The position numbers were made by a program, and so were the translations under genes. From Monocercomonoides exilis (taxonomy: Eukaryota; Preaxostyla; Oxymonadida; Polymastigidae), in NCBI GenBank assembly GCA_001643675.2, contig LSRY02000030.1, positions 606,501 to 670,500 of the forward strand: DNA of 64,000 nt, written 5' to 3'. The notes beneath the pieces are model-generated. The model had not been told where the DNA came from and ran no database searches. It saw only the letters and a list, made by a program, of their open reading frames with translations. Shown one piece after another: positions 12,388 through 24,506 of this stretch (the stretch's first letter is position 1; each line of letters begins with the position of its first letter).

Positions 12388-13809
12388 CTAAACGTTAACA
12401 AAATAATCAGAAATTTTCAAAGAAAAAACTTCACAATAATTTTCGTTTTGAAAAGAAATCACTCCATAAAGGCTTGTGATGGTATCTTCATATCCTTCTT
12501 CTTCCATCTTTTCAAAAACCTTCCTTTTCGTTGCCTTTCTTTTCGCTTCCTCTTTTTCTTCTTTCTTCTTTCCATCCTTTTCTTCTTCCTTCTCTTCTTC
12601 CTTCTCATCATCTCTCTCTTCATCCCCCTCATCAAACTCCTCTTCTTCTTCCTCTTCTTCCATTTCATCATCCTCCTTTTCTTTCAATCGACTCGAAACA
12701 AACATAAAGAAACGCAAACAATCCCAAATAATATCATCATCCAAAGTTGATTGATTCATTTCCTCCAAAACAGCATCAATAGCTCCGCTTTTCAACAAGT
12801 CATCAATTTCCACATTTCTATTTTCTGCTGCACGTCGAAGTGAATCGAGACATCCATTGCAAATATCTTTGTGATTGTCCCTTGATGCTCGAATCATTTG
12901 AACAAGGCTGCCTATTAGTCCAGCAAGTTCTTCGTCCCACAATGTGTATGAGTTTAAGAACTCAGAAATCACATCGAACCATCTCTCGATAACAAGCACT
13001 TCCTTTGCTTCATTTTCTCCTTTTCCGTCTTCTTTTCTATTCCAGTCAACACTCTTTGACAGATCTTCCAGTTCTCTTCTTGCTTCTCTCGCGAAATGCA
13101 GTTCATTCACAATCACTTCTTCCAGCTTTCGTCTTTGTTTAATCTGTCTATTAAAAAGTCCCATGCAGACTGATGGGCAAGTTTTGTAAGATTTCTTTGT
13201 TTCTGCTGATGTTCGACGATTTCTGTAATTTTCTTCAAATACAGTTCTCGTTCGATCAACTAATAAGAAATGAGGGAAAAAAAAGAAAATACAATAAAAA
13301 TGAAATAGAAGTGTTCATACTTGAGTTCCAACATTGCTCAAAGCCAACAAAGCCGTTTCCACTTTTTTTTGTGCTTCTTCGTTTTTCTCCTTGTTCAAAG
13401 AAACTTTCAGAAGACAGGGAACGCAAACCGGAAATAGATTTGAAGAAGCCCACCTGTTCAACAAAAAATAGCATTCGCAAAGGCTAACAATATAATTTTC
13501 ATCCTTTTCTTCTTTCTTCTTTTCTTCTTCAATAATCATCTGTTCGAATCTTCTTCTCAGCGAAGATTTATCAAATCATGGATTCCACTCGTTTTTCAGC
13601 ACATTGCAATATCCGACACACTTCAGAAGCAAAAGTGCATTTTCCATTGACATTTTCTTTTTTACTATCATTTTGTGAATTTTATTGAACAGTTTTATTG
13701 TGAAAATTGATTTTAATTCATCTCCATTCATTTCATTAATCATTCTTTTCATTTCCTCCATTTTCTGCATTTGTTCATCTTCTCCGCAATCTTCAAGTCC
13801 ATCAAACAA
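12388..13809 (-). pseudogene. ARM-like family gene copy, nearly complete but interrupted
   Basis: The first exon (13321-13809) starts in an acidic helical region (EEMKRMINEMNGDELKSIF), reads through an in-frame TGA at 13576-13578, and continues to CECYFLLN and CVPCLLK. A 61-nt intron (13260-13320; GTATG donor, TTATTAG acceptor) leads to exon two (12388-13259), which carries NLTKLAHQSAW. It then needs a one-base frame change near 13130 before NELHFAREARRELEDL and a long helical region. After that come a highly acidic run of Glu (about 12590-12680), a Lys-rich run, KRKVFEKMEEEG, and a DYFVNV C-terminus at TAG 12388. One nonsense codon and one frameshift argue for a recent pseudogene. It is the most complete copy in the window and is not obviously inside an inverted-repeat element. 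Function unknown. Confidence 0.6.
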
Positions 13810-14700
13810 TGCTTCAAAATTATAAAGAAAGAAAGAAATGCAGTTACCAGGAATTCAAATGTAACAATGGATGCAAACCAGTGAACTTTTCAGTGACGTT
13901 CATTTCCTTCGACTTTTTGTTAAACGCATCGTTCAAAAGACATCAACATTTTAACCAATCCAAATGAAAAGAATAACCGAGACAGAGAATAAATGACAAA
14001 TATAAAATTTACAAAACTATCTGGAAAATGTCTTTTCTCATACCACGCTTTTAATGAAAGCACTTTTGGCAAGGAATTGCAGAGAAAAAGAACGCTTAAT
14101 CCTTTTTGGTTTGCTGTTATGGACGTTTTGATCAAAAATTTTGCAGAAATACAGGAAGATGAATAGAATAATTAGATATTATCAAATTCATTTTTTATAT
14201 TAAATTATCCTATAGATCCAGCGAAGTTAAAAAATTATGGAAAAGAATTCAAAAAAAGAACATGCAATTCACACTACGAGAATTGGAAAAAACATTGATG
14301 AAAAACATTTTATTTCAAAAAAGTTTATTATTTCGGCATTAACACACATTTTGGCAATAAGCAAAATCAATTTTGAATTCTTTTCATGAATATTTAATTT
14401 CAAATTATGAAAAGAGAAACCTGCTTTCTGAACGAAAGCATTGGAGATCGAACAGATTTTTTTTAAAGAAATATTACGAATTAAAAAGATTCCATTTCCA
14501 AAGATACGAATAAACAATGATAATATGCAATATTTGAATGGTTTCACTCAATGAAAGAAGAAGTAATTTTTTTTAAAAATAGAAGGAGAAAGAAACAGTT
14601 TATCATTCATGAAAGAGATTCACTTTGTTTTGATAAAATAAGATTAATTAAAAGCTGTTCCGAAAAGGATTTTGTCAGATATTATCAAAATTAATATTCT
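13810..14700. other. Intergenic, no gene seen
   Basis: AT-rich sequence with short chance ORFs only. A first exon for the ARM-like gene upstream of 13809 may lie here but could not be placed. Confidence 0.4.
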
Positions 14701-14727
14701 TTTTTAAACAGAAAAAAGGCTTGGAGG

Positions 14728-15787
14728 AGAGCACTTGTGTGTTCGTGTGTTTCTTCACTTCGTGATTGCTTACGAGAATTGATGGTGGAGGGATGTTTTG
14801 CTACGGTGTTCCATCTGCATTCAAAATGAGGAGCCTACAGTTTATTTCGTGCTCTGCAGCATCATATGGAGGAGGATTGGATTTCAGGCCATATCAATCA
14901 ACAGCTCCAAGCAACAACCTTTATTGCTATTTCTTCTTCTTCCACGATTGCAGTTGCAGTAATTCTACTTTATATGACCATGATGTGTATTTCTATGATG
15001 GATTCAATCTCTTTGATTCGAATAATCCGTTCTATGAATCATATACAACGAATAGCAATGATAAGAGAGTGTACTACCAATATTATAACGGAAACAACTG
15101 GGTGTATCAGGAAACACAAAAGAAGGGATGGCTGAAGGAAGGGATGAAGGATAGATTAGTTGGGGTGAATGGGAATGACGCAAACAATCTGTGTGGGATG
15201 AGTGAGGCAGCGCCGTGCAAGACAGTGGGGCATGCAGTGGGGTCGAGCATGGCGCAGCTGAGCTCCACAATCACGTTGCTGAGTGGGAGGCATGTGAGCG
15301 AAGAGAAGACGATCAATGTTGGGGAAAAGAAGATTTCCGTTGTTGGGAGAGGGAAAGCAGCGAGTGTGATTGGGACGAGTGAGCTTTCGACCTCTTCAAC
15401 AACGTTGTTTAGCGTATCTTCTGGCCAACTGGAGGTGGGGCGTGTGGGGATCGACCACAACGCGACAAGAAGCTCATCGCCGAGTATGTTTGTGGTGTCA
15501 CTGGGGAGCGGGACACTTTTGCTGGAGGATGTTTTGATCGACTCTTCTACATCAGGAGGGAGTGGAATCTCGTCATCAGCGTTTGAAGTTGCGCTGAGGC
15601 AGTTGAAAATGATTGATGTGGAGATAGAATATATGAAAATATCACAACCTCTTTTCGCTGAACCATCATCAGCAGAATCAACAAAAGGAGAAAGTTGCTG
15701 ATGAATGTGACAATTCGGAATGTGAATCGTGCTGGAGGAGATACAGTGAGTGCTTTAGCCGATCCAAGTGCAAAACCCGATCCTTGC
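14728..15787 (+). pseudogene. Truncated beta-helix surface protein relative
   Basis: The frame runs EESTCVFVC, TGA at 14763-14765, then an open stretch of 311 codons. It contains GGGMFCYGVPSAFKMR, an FHDCSCSNS stretch, VNGNDANNLCGMSEAAPCKT (the family 'CG...PC' module boundary) and several short beta-strand repeats. This parallels residues of about 480-810 in the intact gene at 31290. The TGA replaces the Cys of the 'SSC' motif in that relative. The frame stops at 15701; coding-like sequence continues in another frame (VTIRNVNRAGGDTVSALADP) up to the inverted repeat at 15744. Signal peptide, later modules, membrane span and kinase-like tail are all absent. Confidence 0.7.
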
Positions 15788-17959
15788 AAATATTTCTTTT
15801 TTCGTAAAAAATTATTTTAACTTTTCAAAGAAGCTATCTGGTGGTGAAATTACTTTTAACAAGTTCGCATTGGTTTTGGCAACAGATTTATTCTGTGAAG
15901 TTTCGGAATATTGGATTTTAAAACAATTTTCTAAGTTAAGAATATTTTCTGTTTTCATTGAGAAAGGATAAAATAAGAATTTTAAAAAAATTACCTGCGT
16001 GCTTAAAAATTGAAAAATTACTAATATTTTAACAATTTTTTATGATTTGAAATTGTCTGCAATTATTTTTCTCTTTTTCTTTGTTTGATCATGCCCATTA
16101 AGATGCGAAAAACAAATCCAAAGTTCTTCAGCATCTTTGAAAGATGTTTGCGACTATAACTTTGAATGTTTTTCGATGGAAATTAAGTTAAATAATTGTT
16201 GAACCTTTAAAATGCCCAGTTTTAATTTGTTTGTATTTAAATTTCAATTTTTATTATTATTAGTTTAATTCTTTGTTTCTTATGTGTATTTATCTTTATA
16301 ATAATTAAACTTCGATACGCCACTGAATATAGAATTCATATTTAATATGCTCAATAAATCTGAATTATTTTTCGTTTTTATTATTGCATGTTTTTAAAAT
16401 TGAAAGATTTGTATTGTTTGGAATCCTTTCGATGATAATGACATTTTCATGTGAAATAGTGTTTTATTGTTTGTTAATAGATAATGTTTGCGAAGCCTAT
16501 ATTTCCATGAAAAAAAATATTTTCACCGTTTTTATTTTTCAAAAAATTTAACATTTCTTAGCAAATATGTATTTTTGTTTCATTTCAAACATAGATTATT
16601 GTTGCAAAAGCTGTTTTTTCTTTTATAAATTATATTATTGTGTTTCAAAAAATGTTATTTGCTTTGCTTAATGATTATTTTAATTAGCTCTTGTCAATTT
16701 CATTTTTCATACCAATTTTTCTTCTGAGGCAAATGTTGTTGACAATAACGTAACAATAATGAAAACAAATAATGCACAAATCTTTTCATCATTAAAGTAT
16801 TTGCTGAAGATGATAAAACTTTATTCAAAAAATGTTATTAGATCAATTTATTCATTGAGTTTCTTATGAAGAAAGATTTGTAATTTGGTGATTATTTTTT
16901 CACATCACAACATAACATTAATAATTATTAAGTTTTGCAAACTTGAAGAATAAATCTTTGATGTTTTTATCCTTGTCATTAATAAATAATGCCTTTGAAA
17001 TATTCAATTATCAATTTCGAATTTGATAATATGGGTGATTTTTTTTGTTATCATAAAAAAAGATCAAAAATTGAAAAAATAAATTCTAATGTGGTATTTA
17101 TTGATCAAAAATCAAATTGATTTATTGTAAGTATTTAGCTTTTATTTCTGTAATATATATTTGTTTTATGTATATATTCAAAAAAGCATACCTTTTTTCA
17201 TTAAAAAGAGTTTTTTGATCAAGTTTCAAAAAAAAAAAAAATGAAAAATCAATCTTTAAAAGGAAAATAAAAAGTTACAGTATTTGTATTGTTATACAAA
17301 TGCTGAAAGAACATTACAAATAAAGATTGGAGAATATTTCAATGAAGATTAGAAAATTAAAAATTTTAAAGGATGATAAACGTTTGTTTTCTCCAGTTCT
17401 TCAGCGAAAATTGTTTTGTCATATCTATCTTCCAGCTATGAGGCTCAACAGTTTCAGCAAAAGTTGAACGAAATTGATGAACATCAGATAACGCTAAGAA
17501 CAACAACTATCTCCACCTATTTGCTTCTATCTTTATTCTTCCTATTTAATTCACTTCTTGCTTCCTTCTCCATCTGCCACTCATATTCCTTCCATTTCCG
17601 CTCTTCCTCAACTTAATCCTCAATTCAAAAATACCACTAAAATTGAAAACTTCCCTCTCCAATGTTTTCTACCATTATTTCTCCACGTCAATCTGTTATT
17701 CAAAAACCTTTTATTGATATTGATTGCTCTTTCTTCTCTTCTCAATCCAATATCCAACTAAATTCTCTTCTTACTTCCATTATTCTTCCTTTAAAAAATT
17801 TTTGCAATATTCTCTCTGTCTCGTTTTCATTTTCCATTCATCTTTGATAGTTCCATCATCCTCAATAAGCACAATATTTTCTTCCTTTCTTCCCTTTCCA
17901 TTATCAACTGCACCAAAAACAGCATCATCATAACATAGCTGAACCAAAAAACTGCAACC

Positions 17960-18610
17960 AATGGTGGGCGCATCTCATTTGCCTCATCTGCCCCTGCCAA
18001 CACATTTTCTGTGAGTGACACCATCTTCTCCAGCTGTTGTGTGAGCGAGGATACAAGTTCTGGAGGAAGAGGCGGCGCTCTCATGATCGAGTACAAGGAT
18101 GATTCAGAAGTGTCATCCACAACCTTTTCCATCACCAATATCGTGTTTTCAGCCAACAAGGCCAGCGTCGGAAGAGATGTGTATTTTGTGTGCGAATCCC
18201 TTGTCGCTTCTGTGAAGGAACCCTTGTTCGCCTTCATGCTCAGCATCACAAAAAAATATAATCCAGTTGTTGGACATGTTTGAACAAATGCATTTGGCAA
18301 CTGGAATGTCGATTTGATAATATTTCTTGATGGGCAGACATCTGACAATAAATATGTGGATAATCATCTTGGCAACAAAGCAATGTATTGCTGGCTATCA
18401 AAAATACACTTCAAGAGCACACACAATGCGAAGGAGCTTCTGAAGAAGGCGCAGAACATAAGACAGAGATTTTTGAGTGAGTTGATTTGTCTGTGGATTT
18501 ATGTGTGTGAAAACCAAATGGAGGAATGGAGATTATATAAAGTTGAAGAAGAAGAGGTAGCAACAATTGGAGAAAGTGTGGAAGTTCAGATGAAGTTGAA
18601 TTGAAGCGAA
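17960..18610 (+). pseudogene. Beta-helix gene fragment, plus strand, in Element IV
   Basis: Reading gives FSSCCVSEDTSSGGRGGALM, then FSANKASVGRDVYFVCESL and PLFAFML, a TGA at about 18281, and a degraded NWNVDLIIFLDG stretch. This is the order seen in the intact gene (GGGLFIDG ... NEAHVGKDIFVRCHSIARQI ... VDLIPLITFYYSAQVFVSG). Upstream C/T-rich sequence (17400-17950) may be a decayed extension. It is truncated at both ends. Confidence 0.6.
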
Positions 18611-18849
18611 ACGATTAATCCTCTTCTTTTCAGTATAGAAAATCATTATTATTTCATTCACCACTCCTAAAATATCTTCTTTTCTATCTTTCTTATTAAA
18701 TTTCATACGGACAGCGCCATTCGTTGTCAAATGTTCAAACCCTTCTTTCCTCTCTTTAACTTTCTCTATTCATCATGAAACATTTTTTCACCAAAACATT
18801 TGTTCAATCACATTTGTAACAATTATCCAATCACACTTCTCCCTCTTCT

Positions 18850-19045
18850 CCTTCTACATAACAATCATATTTAACAAGAATAACTTTTTCTTCTTCTTCA
18901 ATTGCTCCTTCATTAACTTCATCTTCATTCATTTTATCTCCTTCATCTCCTTCCCCTTCTCCTTCTTCTTCCTCTTTTTATTCCTCCTCCTCCTCTTCTC
19001 CTTCTTCTCCTTCTTCTCCCTCTCTTTCTTTCAACACATAAGAAA
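18850..19045. repeat. C/T-rich microsatellite region
   Basis: Dense CTT, CTCCTT and TCC repeats (e.g. CCTCCTCCTCTTCTCC near 18985) on the plus strand. The low complexity creates spurious open frames. Confidence 0.7.
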
Positions 19046-19439
19046 ATAGATCTTAATTCTCTTAACTATCTCAATTTGAACTTTCTAATTACTTTCTCAT
19101 TTCGCTCATACGCAGAATCTTCACTCTTCTGCGTCTTGTTGAAGCTTTGCGGAATTTTTGTTTCTTTTCTTTTGCTTCCTCCTACGCTAAGTGAGTTAAA
19201 ATATTCGTTGAATTCGATTCATCCAGTTATCTTCGCTTCTCTCTGCTCTTATTATGCTTATGTTCCATTGTTTTAGCATCCACTTCATCTCTCTTTTCCT
19301 TTTTCTCATTTCTCGTGAATATATCTTCTACATTTTACTCATCATTATCATCATTATTATTTCTTTAATCGTATCTTCTCCTTTCCTTCCTTCACTTCCT
19401 CTTTTTTCTTTTTAATCTCATCCTCCTATCAGATTGTTA

Positions 19440-20250
19440 AATTAGCTGCATTTTGTGTTGTGTTTCAGAAGAATGACTTCTCACACCTGAATATCACCAT
19501 CCGCGAACATTTTTGCAATACAGGGGTCATCTGCAGAAAGTTGTTGTGCTGCTGATGCAGAAATCGATAATTGATCTTGTGATGGGGTTGCTAAAGGAGA
19601 ACATCGAGATGAAGATATTTGGCTCATTGCTATGGTGAAAGTGCTGGACAACTAGGATGCAACGACCTGGGGCTTCAGCTGTGCTCGCTGGACTGGCTTG
19701 TGAGGAAAATGTGAATAGATTCGCTGTTCAGGCCAAGAGAAAGAGAGTCATTTTATATGTAAATTCCATGTAGTGTGCTATTAGTGATGGTCATTTCATT
19801 GTTGCATAATGTGTTGCTGAAGGAGCCTTGTTGAAGTTCGAAGTGCTTCTGCTTATTGAACATGCCTCAAGTGTCGCTGAAGAGCGAAAGTGGAAAACTG
19901 ATGAGCTTTCAAGAGTCAATGGAACCCCACTCTGGGCAATGGTTTCTTTGGCTGTTTCACTCGCTGCGCTGCTGTTTCACTATGATAGGTTACCACAGAG
20001 CTGATTCAGCGAGATTAAGGTGAAGAAAATGTGAATCATGCTTTAGAAACTTTCTGGTTGATTTGTGATAGAAGAAGCAGAAGAAGAAGGAAATATGTTC
20101 CGCAAGGGATCCGCCGAGGAGGCAGTAGAAGGAAGAGCGGGCAAATACGAAGGAAAAGCGGCAGCTGATGAGGATGCAGTTGTTGAAAAAAGCGACAACG
20201 GCAACGAGAAAGTTGTGGCGAAGTGAACAGGGACAAGATTTCCAGAGGTT
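19440..20250 (+). other. Degenerate coding-like stretch, unrecognised
   Basis: This part of Element IV is less AT-rich than its surroundings. It shows broken frames such as LQKVVVLLMQKSIIDLVMGL and ASAVLAGLACEENVNRFAVQ near 19530-19750, and an MFRKGSAEEAVEGRAGKYEG frame near 20095. Stops separate the pieces. The style suggests a helical host protein, but I do not recognise it. It could be a third captured gene. Confidence 0.25.
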
Positions 20251-20254
20251 CAAT

Positions 20255-21300
20255 CTACTCGCACGTCAGCAAGAGAGATATGGGTGTCGAAGAAAAAGGA
20301 GGCGAAGATTCAGAAGGCGTTGTCGATGGTGCGGTAGAAATAGAGTACGACTGTGAAGAGTGAAGCGCAGGAGGCAAGCGGGGAGCATCACGGAAGGCAA
20401 AAGAGATGATGTCTTGGTCGACGAATATCTGTTGGGCGCGTAAGAAGGTGATGAAGGGGAGAAGTTCGATATCTGCATCGAAATCCAAATCAAAATCGGA
20501 ATGGGAGGAGTCGGAACTACAGTTTGATGTGTTTGTATCGAGGGAGGGCTGTGTGAAGTCGATGGAAAGGAGGGACTCGTTGATCTGGGCGGGGATGGAG
20601 GAGCACCGGAAATAATCATCCTTTCCCATAAAGGCAGCATTCAAGGCGAAATGGATGTTGAGGATGAAAAGAGAGGCAGAGGTGTTTGCATGCTTGGGAT
20701 CGTTGACAAACAGCCCACTAACTCTTTCTGTTGTTTGGGAGCAGTTGCCCAGGTGGAGGATGCATGCTCACATTAACAGCAGCAATTTCTTGCAAAATAG
20801 AATAAATGATCGATAACCAGAGAGCAGTCCAGTACCCATATGCGCTGAAGTCCAAGCCTGTTTCTCAGTCAACAAACACCTTGCTGGTCATGTTGGTCCA
20901 GAAATATACAACAAGCAGGAAGGAATCCTGAAGCAGGATTTCGCCGGTTCGAATCTGTTGAACTCGTCAAGGGAGCTCAGATTGGTGCTGGTTATGGTCC
21001 AGTTGAAATAATCGGTATCCACCACAACCGACAGAATGCTATCCGACACAAACACCTTTTTTCTTTTCCACTCATCACATCCGGCAAACACAACCACTTC
21101 AAGTGTAAACTGCTTGGTAGTATCTACTGCTCCAAAGAGCATCTCGCAACCCAGGCCAGAGCTTTGTTCCTGCCTCCATTTGTAGAAGCTGTTTCTTCTT
21201 TGAAGGACGAATCATAAATCAGTAAGACATTCTCTACCTCCAGCTCGGCTGCAACACCACCATCTCTGGTATTCGTTTGGTCCCTCATTTCCTACCCTGC
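20255..21300 (-). pseudogene. Beta-helix gene fragment, minus strand, in Element IV
   Basis: One block (20255-20650) reads MGKDDYFRCSSIPAQINESL then IELLPFITFLRAQQIFVD. An upstream block (20888-21142) reads DEWKRKKVFVSDSILSVVVD and NLSSLDEFNRFE. These correspond to two inter-module segments of the intact gene: GKDIFVRCHSIARQINETLF and GKNVFVSGWDLRKIV...GSLDEL. The frame changes between blocks and the intervening helix repeats are degraded. It faces the fragment at 17960-18610, so Element IV carries two independent or inverted pieces. Confidence 0.55.
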
Positions 21301-23366
21301 CTCGCCTCTTCAAACCCCTGCCATATTCACCAGCCCGCCGTCTCAACTTCACGTCTGTAAATGATTAAAAATCATTTTGCTTCCCTTCACAATGCTGCAG
21401 TCTGTGCACTCTGTTGGTAAAAATATGATGCTAGCAACTTCGTCCAGTATTTTGAAGCCGCTCAGAATCGAACTTTATGATCCTAGTGTTATCAGCCAGA
21501 AGATCAACCTCTCCACATTTCCAAGTTGCAAGCTGCGACTTGCGTTGCACTATTAGCGTGGCTATTCTAACTTTTAGCTGTGCAAGTGGCACAATGAACC
21601 AAAAGCTGTCAAAATTTTGGATCAAATTTTTGTTCAGAAAATTATTAATCATCAGTTAATACAGTGTTGTCTGTGAATTTGGAAGATGGATAATTTTTTC
21701 AAAAAGGCAAGTGCAGAAAAGCAGTGGATGACGTTGTCAGTCAGACAATAAATGGGTGAACCTAAAAGGAGGAAGTGGTAGAAGTGTCGTTGAAGAAGAA
21801 GCTTGAGAAAGATGAAAGAGAAGAAGAATGGATGCCTGTGAGGAAATCATAAATATGCTAAGGAAGTTTAAGATTTATCTGAAACTGAACTTCTTGAACT
21901 GTGTTGCCTTTTCCTTTGCATTTTTAAAACAAAAATTTTCAATAACATTTTTTGATCAGTTTATTTGGAAATTCATTTTATTAAGTAAAACAAACACAAC
22001 TCATAGTTTTTTTGATAAATGTTATTCATAACAACACATTTATGTTTCATATGCTTTTGAAAAAATGTTGTTTTCAGCAAATTATATTAAAATTAACAAA
22101 CAAATTTCAAATTTTCTTTTCAGAAACGTCATAACACAAATTTTTCAAATATTAAGATTGATAACGTTTCAATGATAATTGTTATTATAATTTTTAAATA
22201 AGAAAACTTAAGTTTTGATGTGTTCATGGAAGTTTTGTATTTTTTTGCATAAATGTTATTATTTTTAAAAATATGAAACAAAAAGTTTAAAAAAACAAAT
22301 TAAAATCTTCAATTAATTGATAATAATAAAATATTAAACAATTTTCGAATAATTTAAATAAAAAAACTTTCATATCAACCCCACCCTTAATGAAATAATT
22401 TTTTGATCAATCGTCGGAATTTTTTATGATATCAAAAATAATCACCCATATTCGTATCAAATTTATTGAAATTATTCTCAACACAAAAACCAAGAATTAA
22501 TGTGTAACAACATTATTAGAGATAAAAAAGAGTTTTCTTGATAATAACTGTTATGTTGAGAAAATATAAAATTGATAAAAGAGATAATAATTTACAAATC
22601 AGAAAAATTTGAAATTTGTGAACTTAACAAGTGAATTTACAATTACACTTATATTGAAAACTTTAATAAAAATTATGATATAATGCACTTCACATTGCAT
22701 ATTTACAAAAAATAGTTTTTCAATAAAAACAAACTTCAGAAAAAAATTGACTCCATCACAATGCGTATGTTCAATGCTCTTATGAAAGAAAAAACAATAA
22801 GATGTCACTTATATAAAATTTAAACAATCACAAAAAATTAACAACATATTTTTAACAAAAACTCAACACATATACAAACAAATTAAAACTGGGCATTTTA
22901 AAGGTTCAACAATTATTTAACTTAATTTCCATCGAAAAACATTCAAAGTTATAGTCGCAAACATCTTTCAAAGATGCTGAAGAACTTTGGATTTGTTTTT
23001 CGCATCTTAATGGGCATGATCAAACAAAGAAAAAGAGAAAAATAATTGCAGACAATTTCAAATCATAAAAAATTGTTAAAATATTAGTAATTTTTCAATT
23101 TTTAAGCACGCAGGTAATTTTTTTAAAATTCTTATTTTATCCTTTCTCAATGAAAACAGAAAATATTCTTAACTTAGAAAATTGTTTTAAAATCCAATAT
23201 TCCGAAACTTCACAGAATAAATCTGTTGCCAAAACCAATGCGAACTTGTTAAAAGTAATTTCACCACCAGATAGCTTCTTTGAAAAGTTAAAATAATTTT
23301 TTACGAAAAAAGAAATATTTGCAAGGATCGGGTTTTGCACTTGGATCGGCTAAAGCACTCACTGTA

Positions 23367-24500
23367 AGGTGGTGATGACAAAGAGCTAAAAGGCAAGAGA
23401 GACATATTTTTCTCGGAACACGAGAGTGCAATGGAGCTCATTCAAATCGTGTTTGAAAGGGCTGCGTCAGCAAGAATTTTTATCATCGATGTTTTAAATT
23501 TTTCATGATTTTGAACAAAAAATAACAATTTTTTTTGTTTTGGTAAAACCATCCAAATCAACAAATAACCACTTGAAGTCTTTAATACAAAACTCAAAAT
23601 ATAAAATAAACATGAAACACTTCAAATGCTTTAATTCCTGAAAACAAAATTTGATAAAAGTCAATTATCTGTTTGAACATTTGGAATAAAAAAATGTTTC
23701 TGAAACGTGCATCTGTGAAGTTATCAATAAATTCTTGCCAATAGAATAAATAACTTTCTGCTATTATACCAGTTTTATTCAATTTTTTTGTTTACGAGGC
23801 ATGTTTAATGAAAAATATTTGAATGAAAAAATGCCAAGATTTTCTCACAGATAGCTTTTTCAAATAAATACATATAAAAATCAAAAAACATTGAATTGGA
23901 ATTAGCATTTCTTTAAAAACAAAACAGTTATTCAAAGGACTGATGTTGAAATGAAGAAAAGAAAAAAGACGACAAATTCTCTCCAATAAACGAGTCTTTT
24001 GCTTTTCATCTCGGAGCATCTGTTGTTATTACAATAATTGAAACATGCTCATCTTGTATATTTCTTTTGATACACAGCTGAACGACAGAAACAACAAGTT
24101 AATCAAAAAATAATTTGTAATGGTGATATTGAAGATCAATTTTTGAGTTTTTGTCTCAGAATATAGATAACAATGAAATAAAACAAACAAAAAGGAGAAT
24201 TACAATTAATTGCAGCAAGAGAAAAAAATAATAATACTTTATTTGTGTATACTCAACAAAACTGACTTTTTATTCAAAAGTATTAGAAAGACTCAAAAAT
24301 CTTTGAAAAACTCAAAATTACTGGGTTATTTCAAAATAACTTGATCATTTCAAATTTTTTCAAATATTTCGCATTTCATCTATTTAAAACAATTGTGAAA
24401 AAAAAAATTAAAAGACGTTTCAATAATCATTAACAATATGGGTATAAGGAAGCTTTATTTCAATCAACCTAACATATTTTAAACAATTTTGCTCATTTGA
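23367..24500. other. Intergenic, no gene seen
   Basis: AT-rich sequence with short chance frames only. No terminal repeat other than the Element III edge was recognised. Confidence 0.45.
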
Positions 24501-24506
24501 ATAAAC

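Larger units (their letters stand above)
17032..22448. mobile_element. Element IV: 5.4-kb element with TGGGTGATT termini, nested in III
   Basis: The left end TGGGTGATTTTTTTTGTTAT and the right end (…AATAATCACCCA) are inverted, with matching subterminal TATCATAAAAAA-like sequence. Each borders TA (17030-17031, 22449-22450). The same terminus defines a 258-bp MITE at 28932-29189. The interior holds beta-helix gene fragments on both strands and a C/T-rich microsatellite region. No transposase is visible. Confidence 0.55.
15744..23364. mobile_element. Element III: 7.6-kb interval with ~497-bp inverted repeats and TA target sites
   Basis: The arms (15744-16240 and 22868-23364) are close to identical inverted copies; both encode the same 67-residue chance frame. 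The ends read CAGTGAGTGCTTTAGCCGAT and are bordered by TA at 15742-15743 and 23365-23366. CAGT ends plus a TA duplication are typical of Tc1/mariner/pogo transposons. A caution: the first ~45 bp on the left can also be read as beta-helix coding sequence continuing from the adjacent pseudogene, so the border may instead mark an inverted duplication that includes captured gene sequence. No transposase lies inside. Confidence 0.6.

Noticed and set aside
12448-12754. Plus-strand Phe/Ser-rich open frames
   Set aside because: They are the complement of the Glu/Lys-rich tract in the ARM-like pseudogene, and low complexity keeps them open.
15768-15971. 67-codon frame also found identically at 23137-23340
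   Set aside because: The identity is explained by the inverted arms of Element III. The composition is AT-driven and there is no family match, so it is not a gene.
18850-19045. Ser/Pro-rich coding potential in the C/T repeat region
   Set aside because: Open frames come from trinucleotide-like microsatellite sequence. No conserved blocks.
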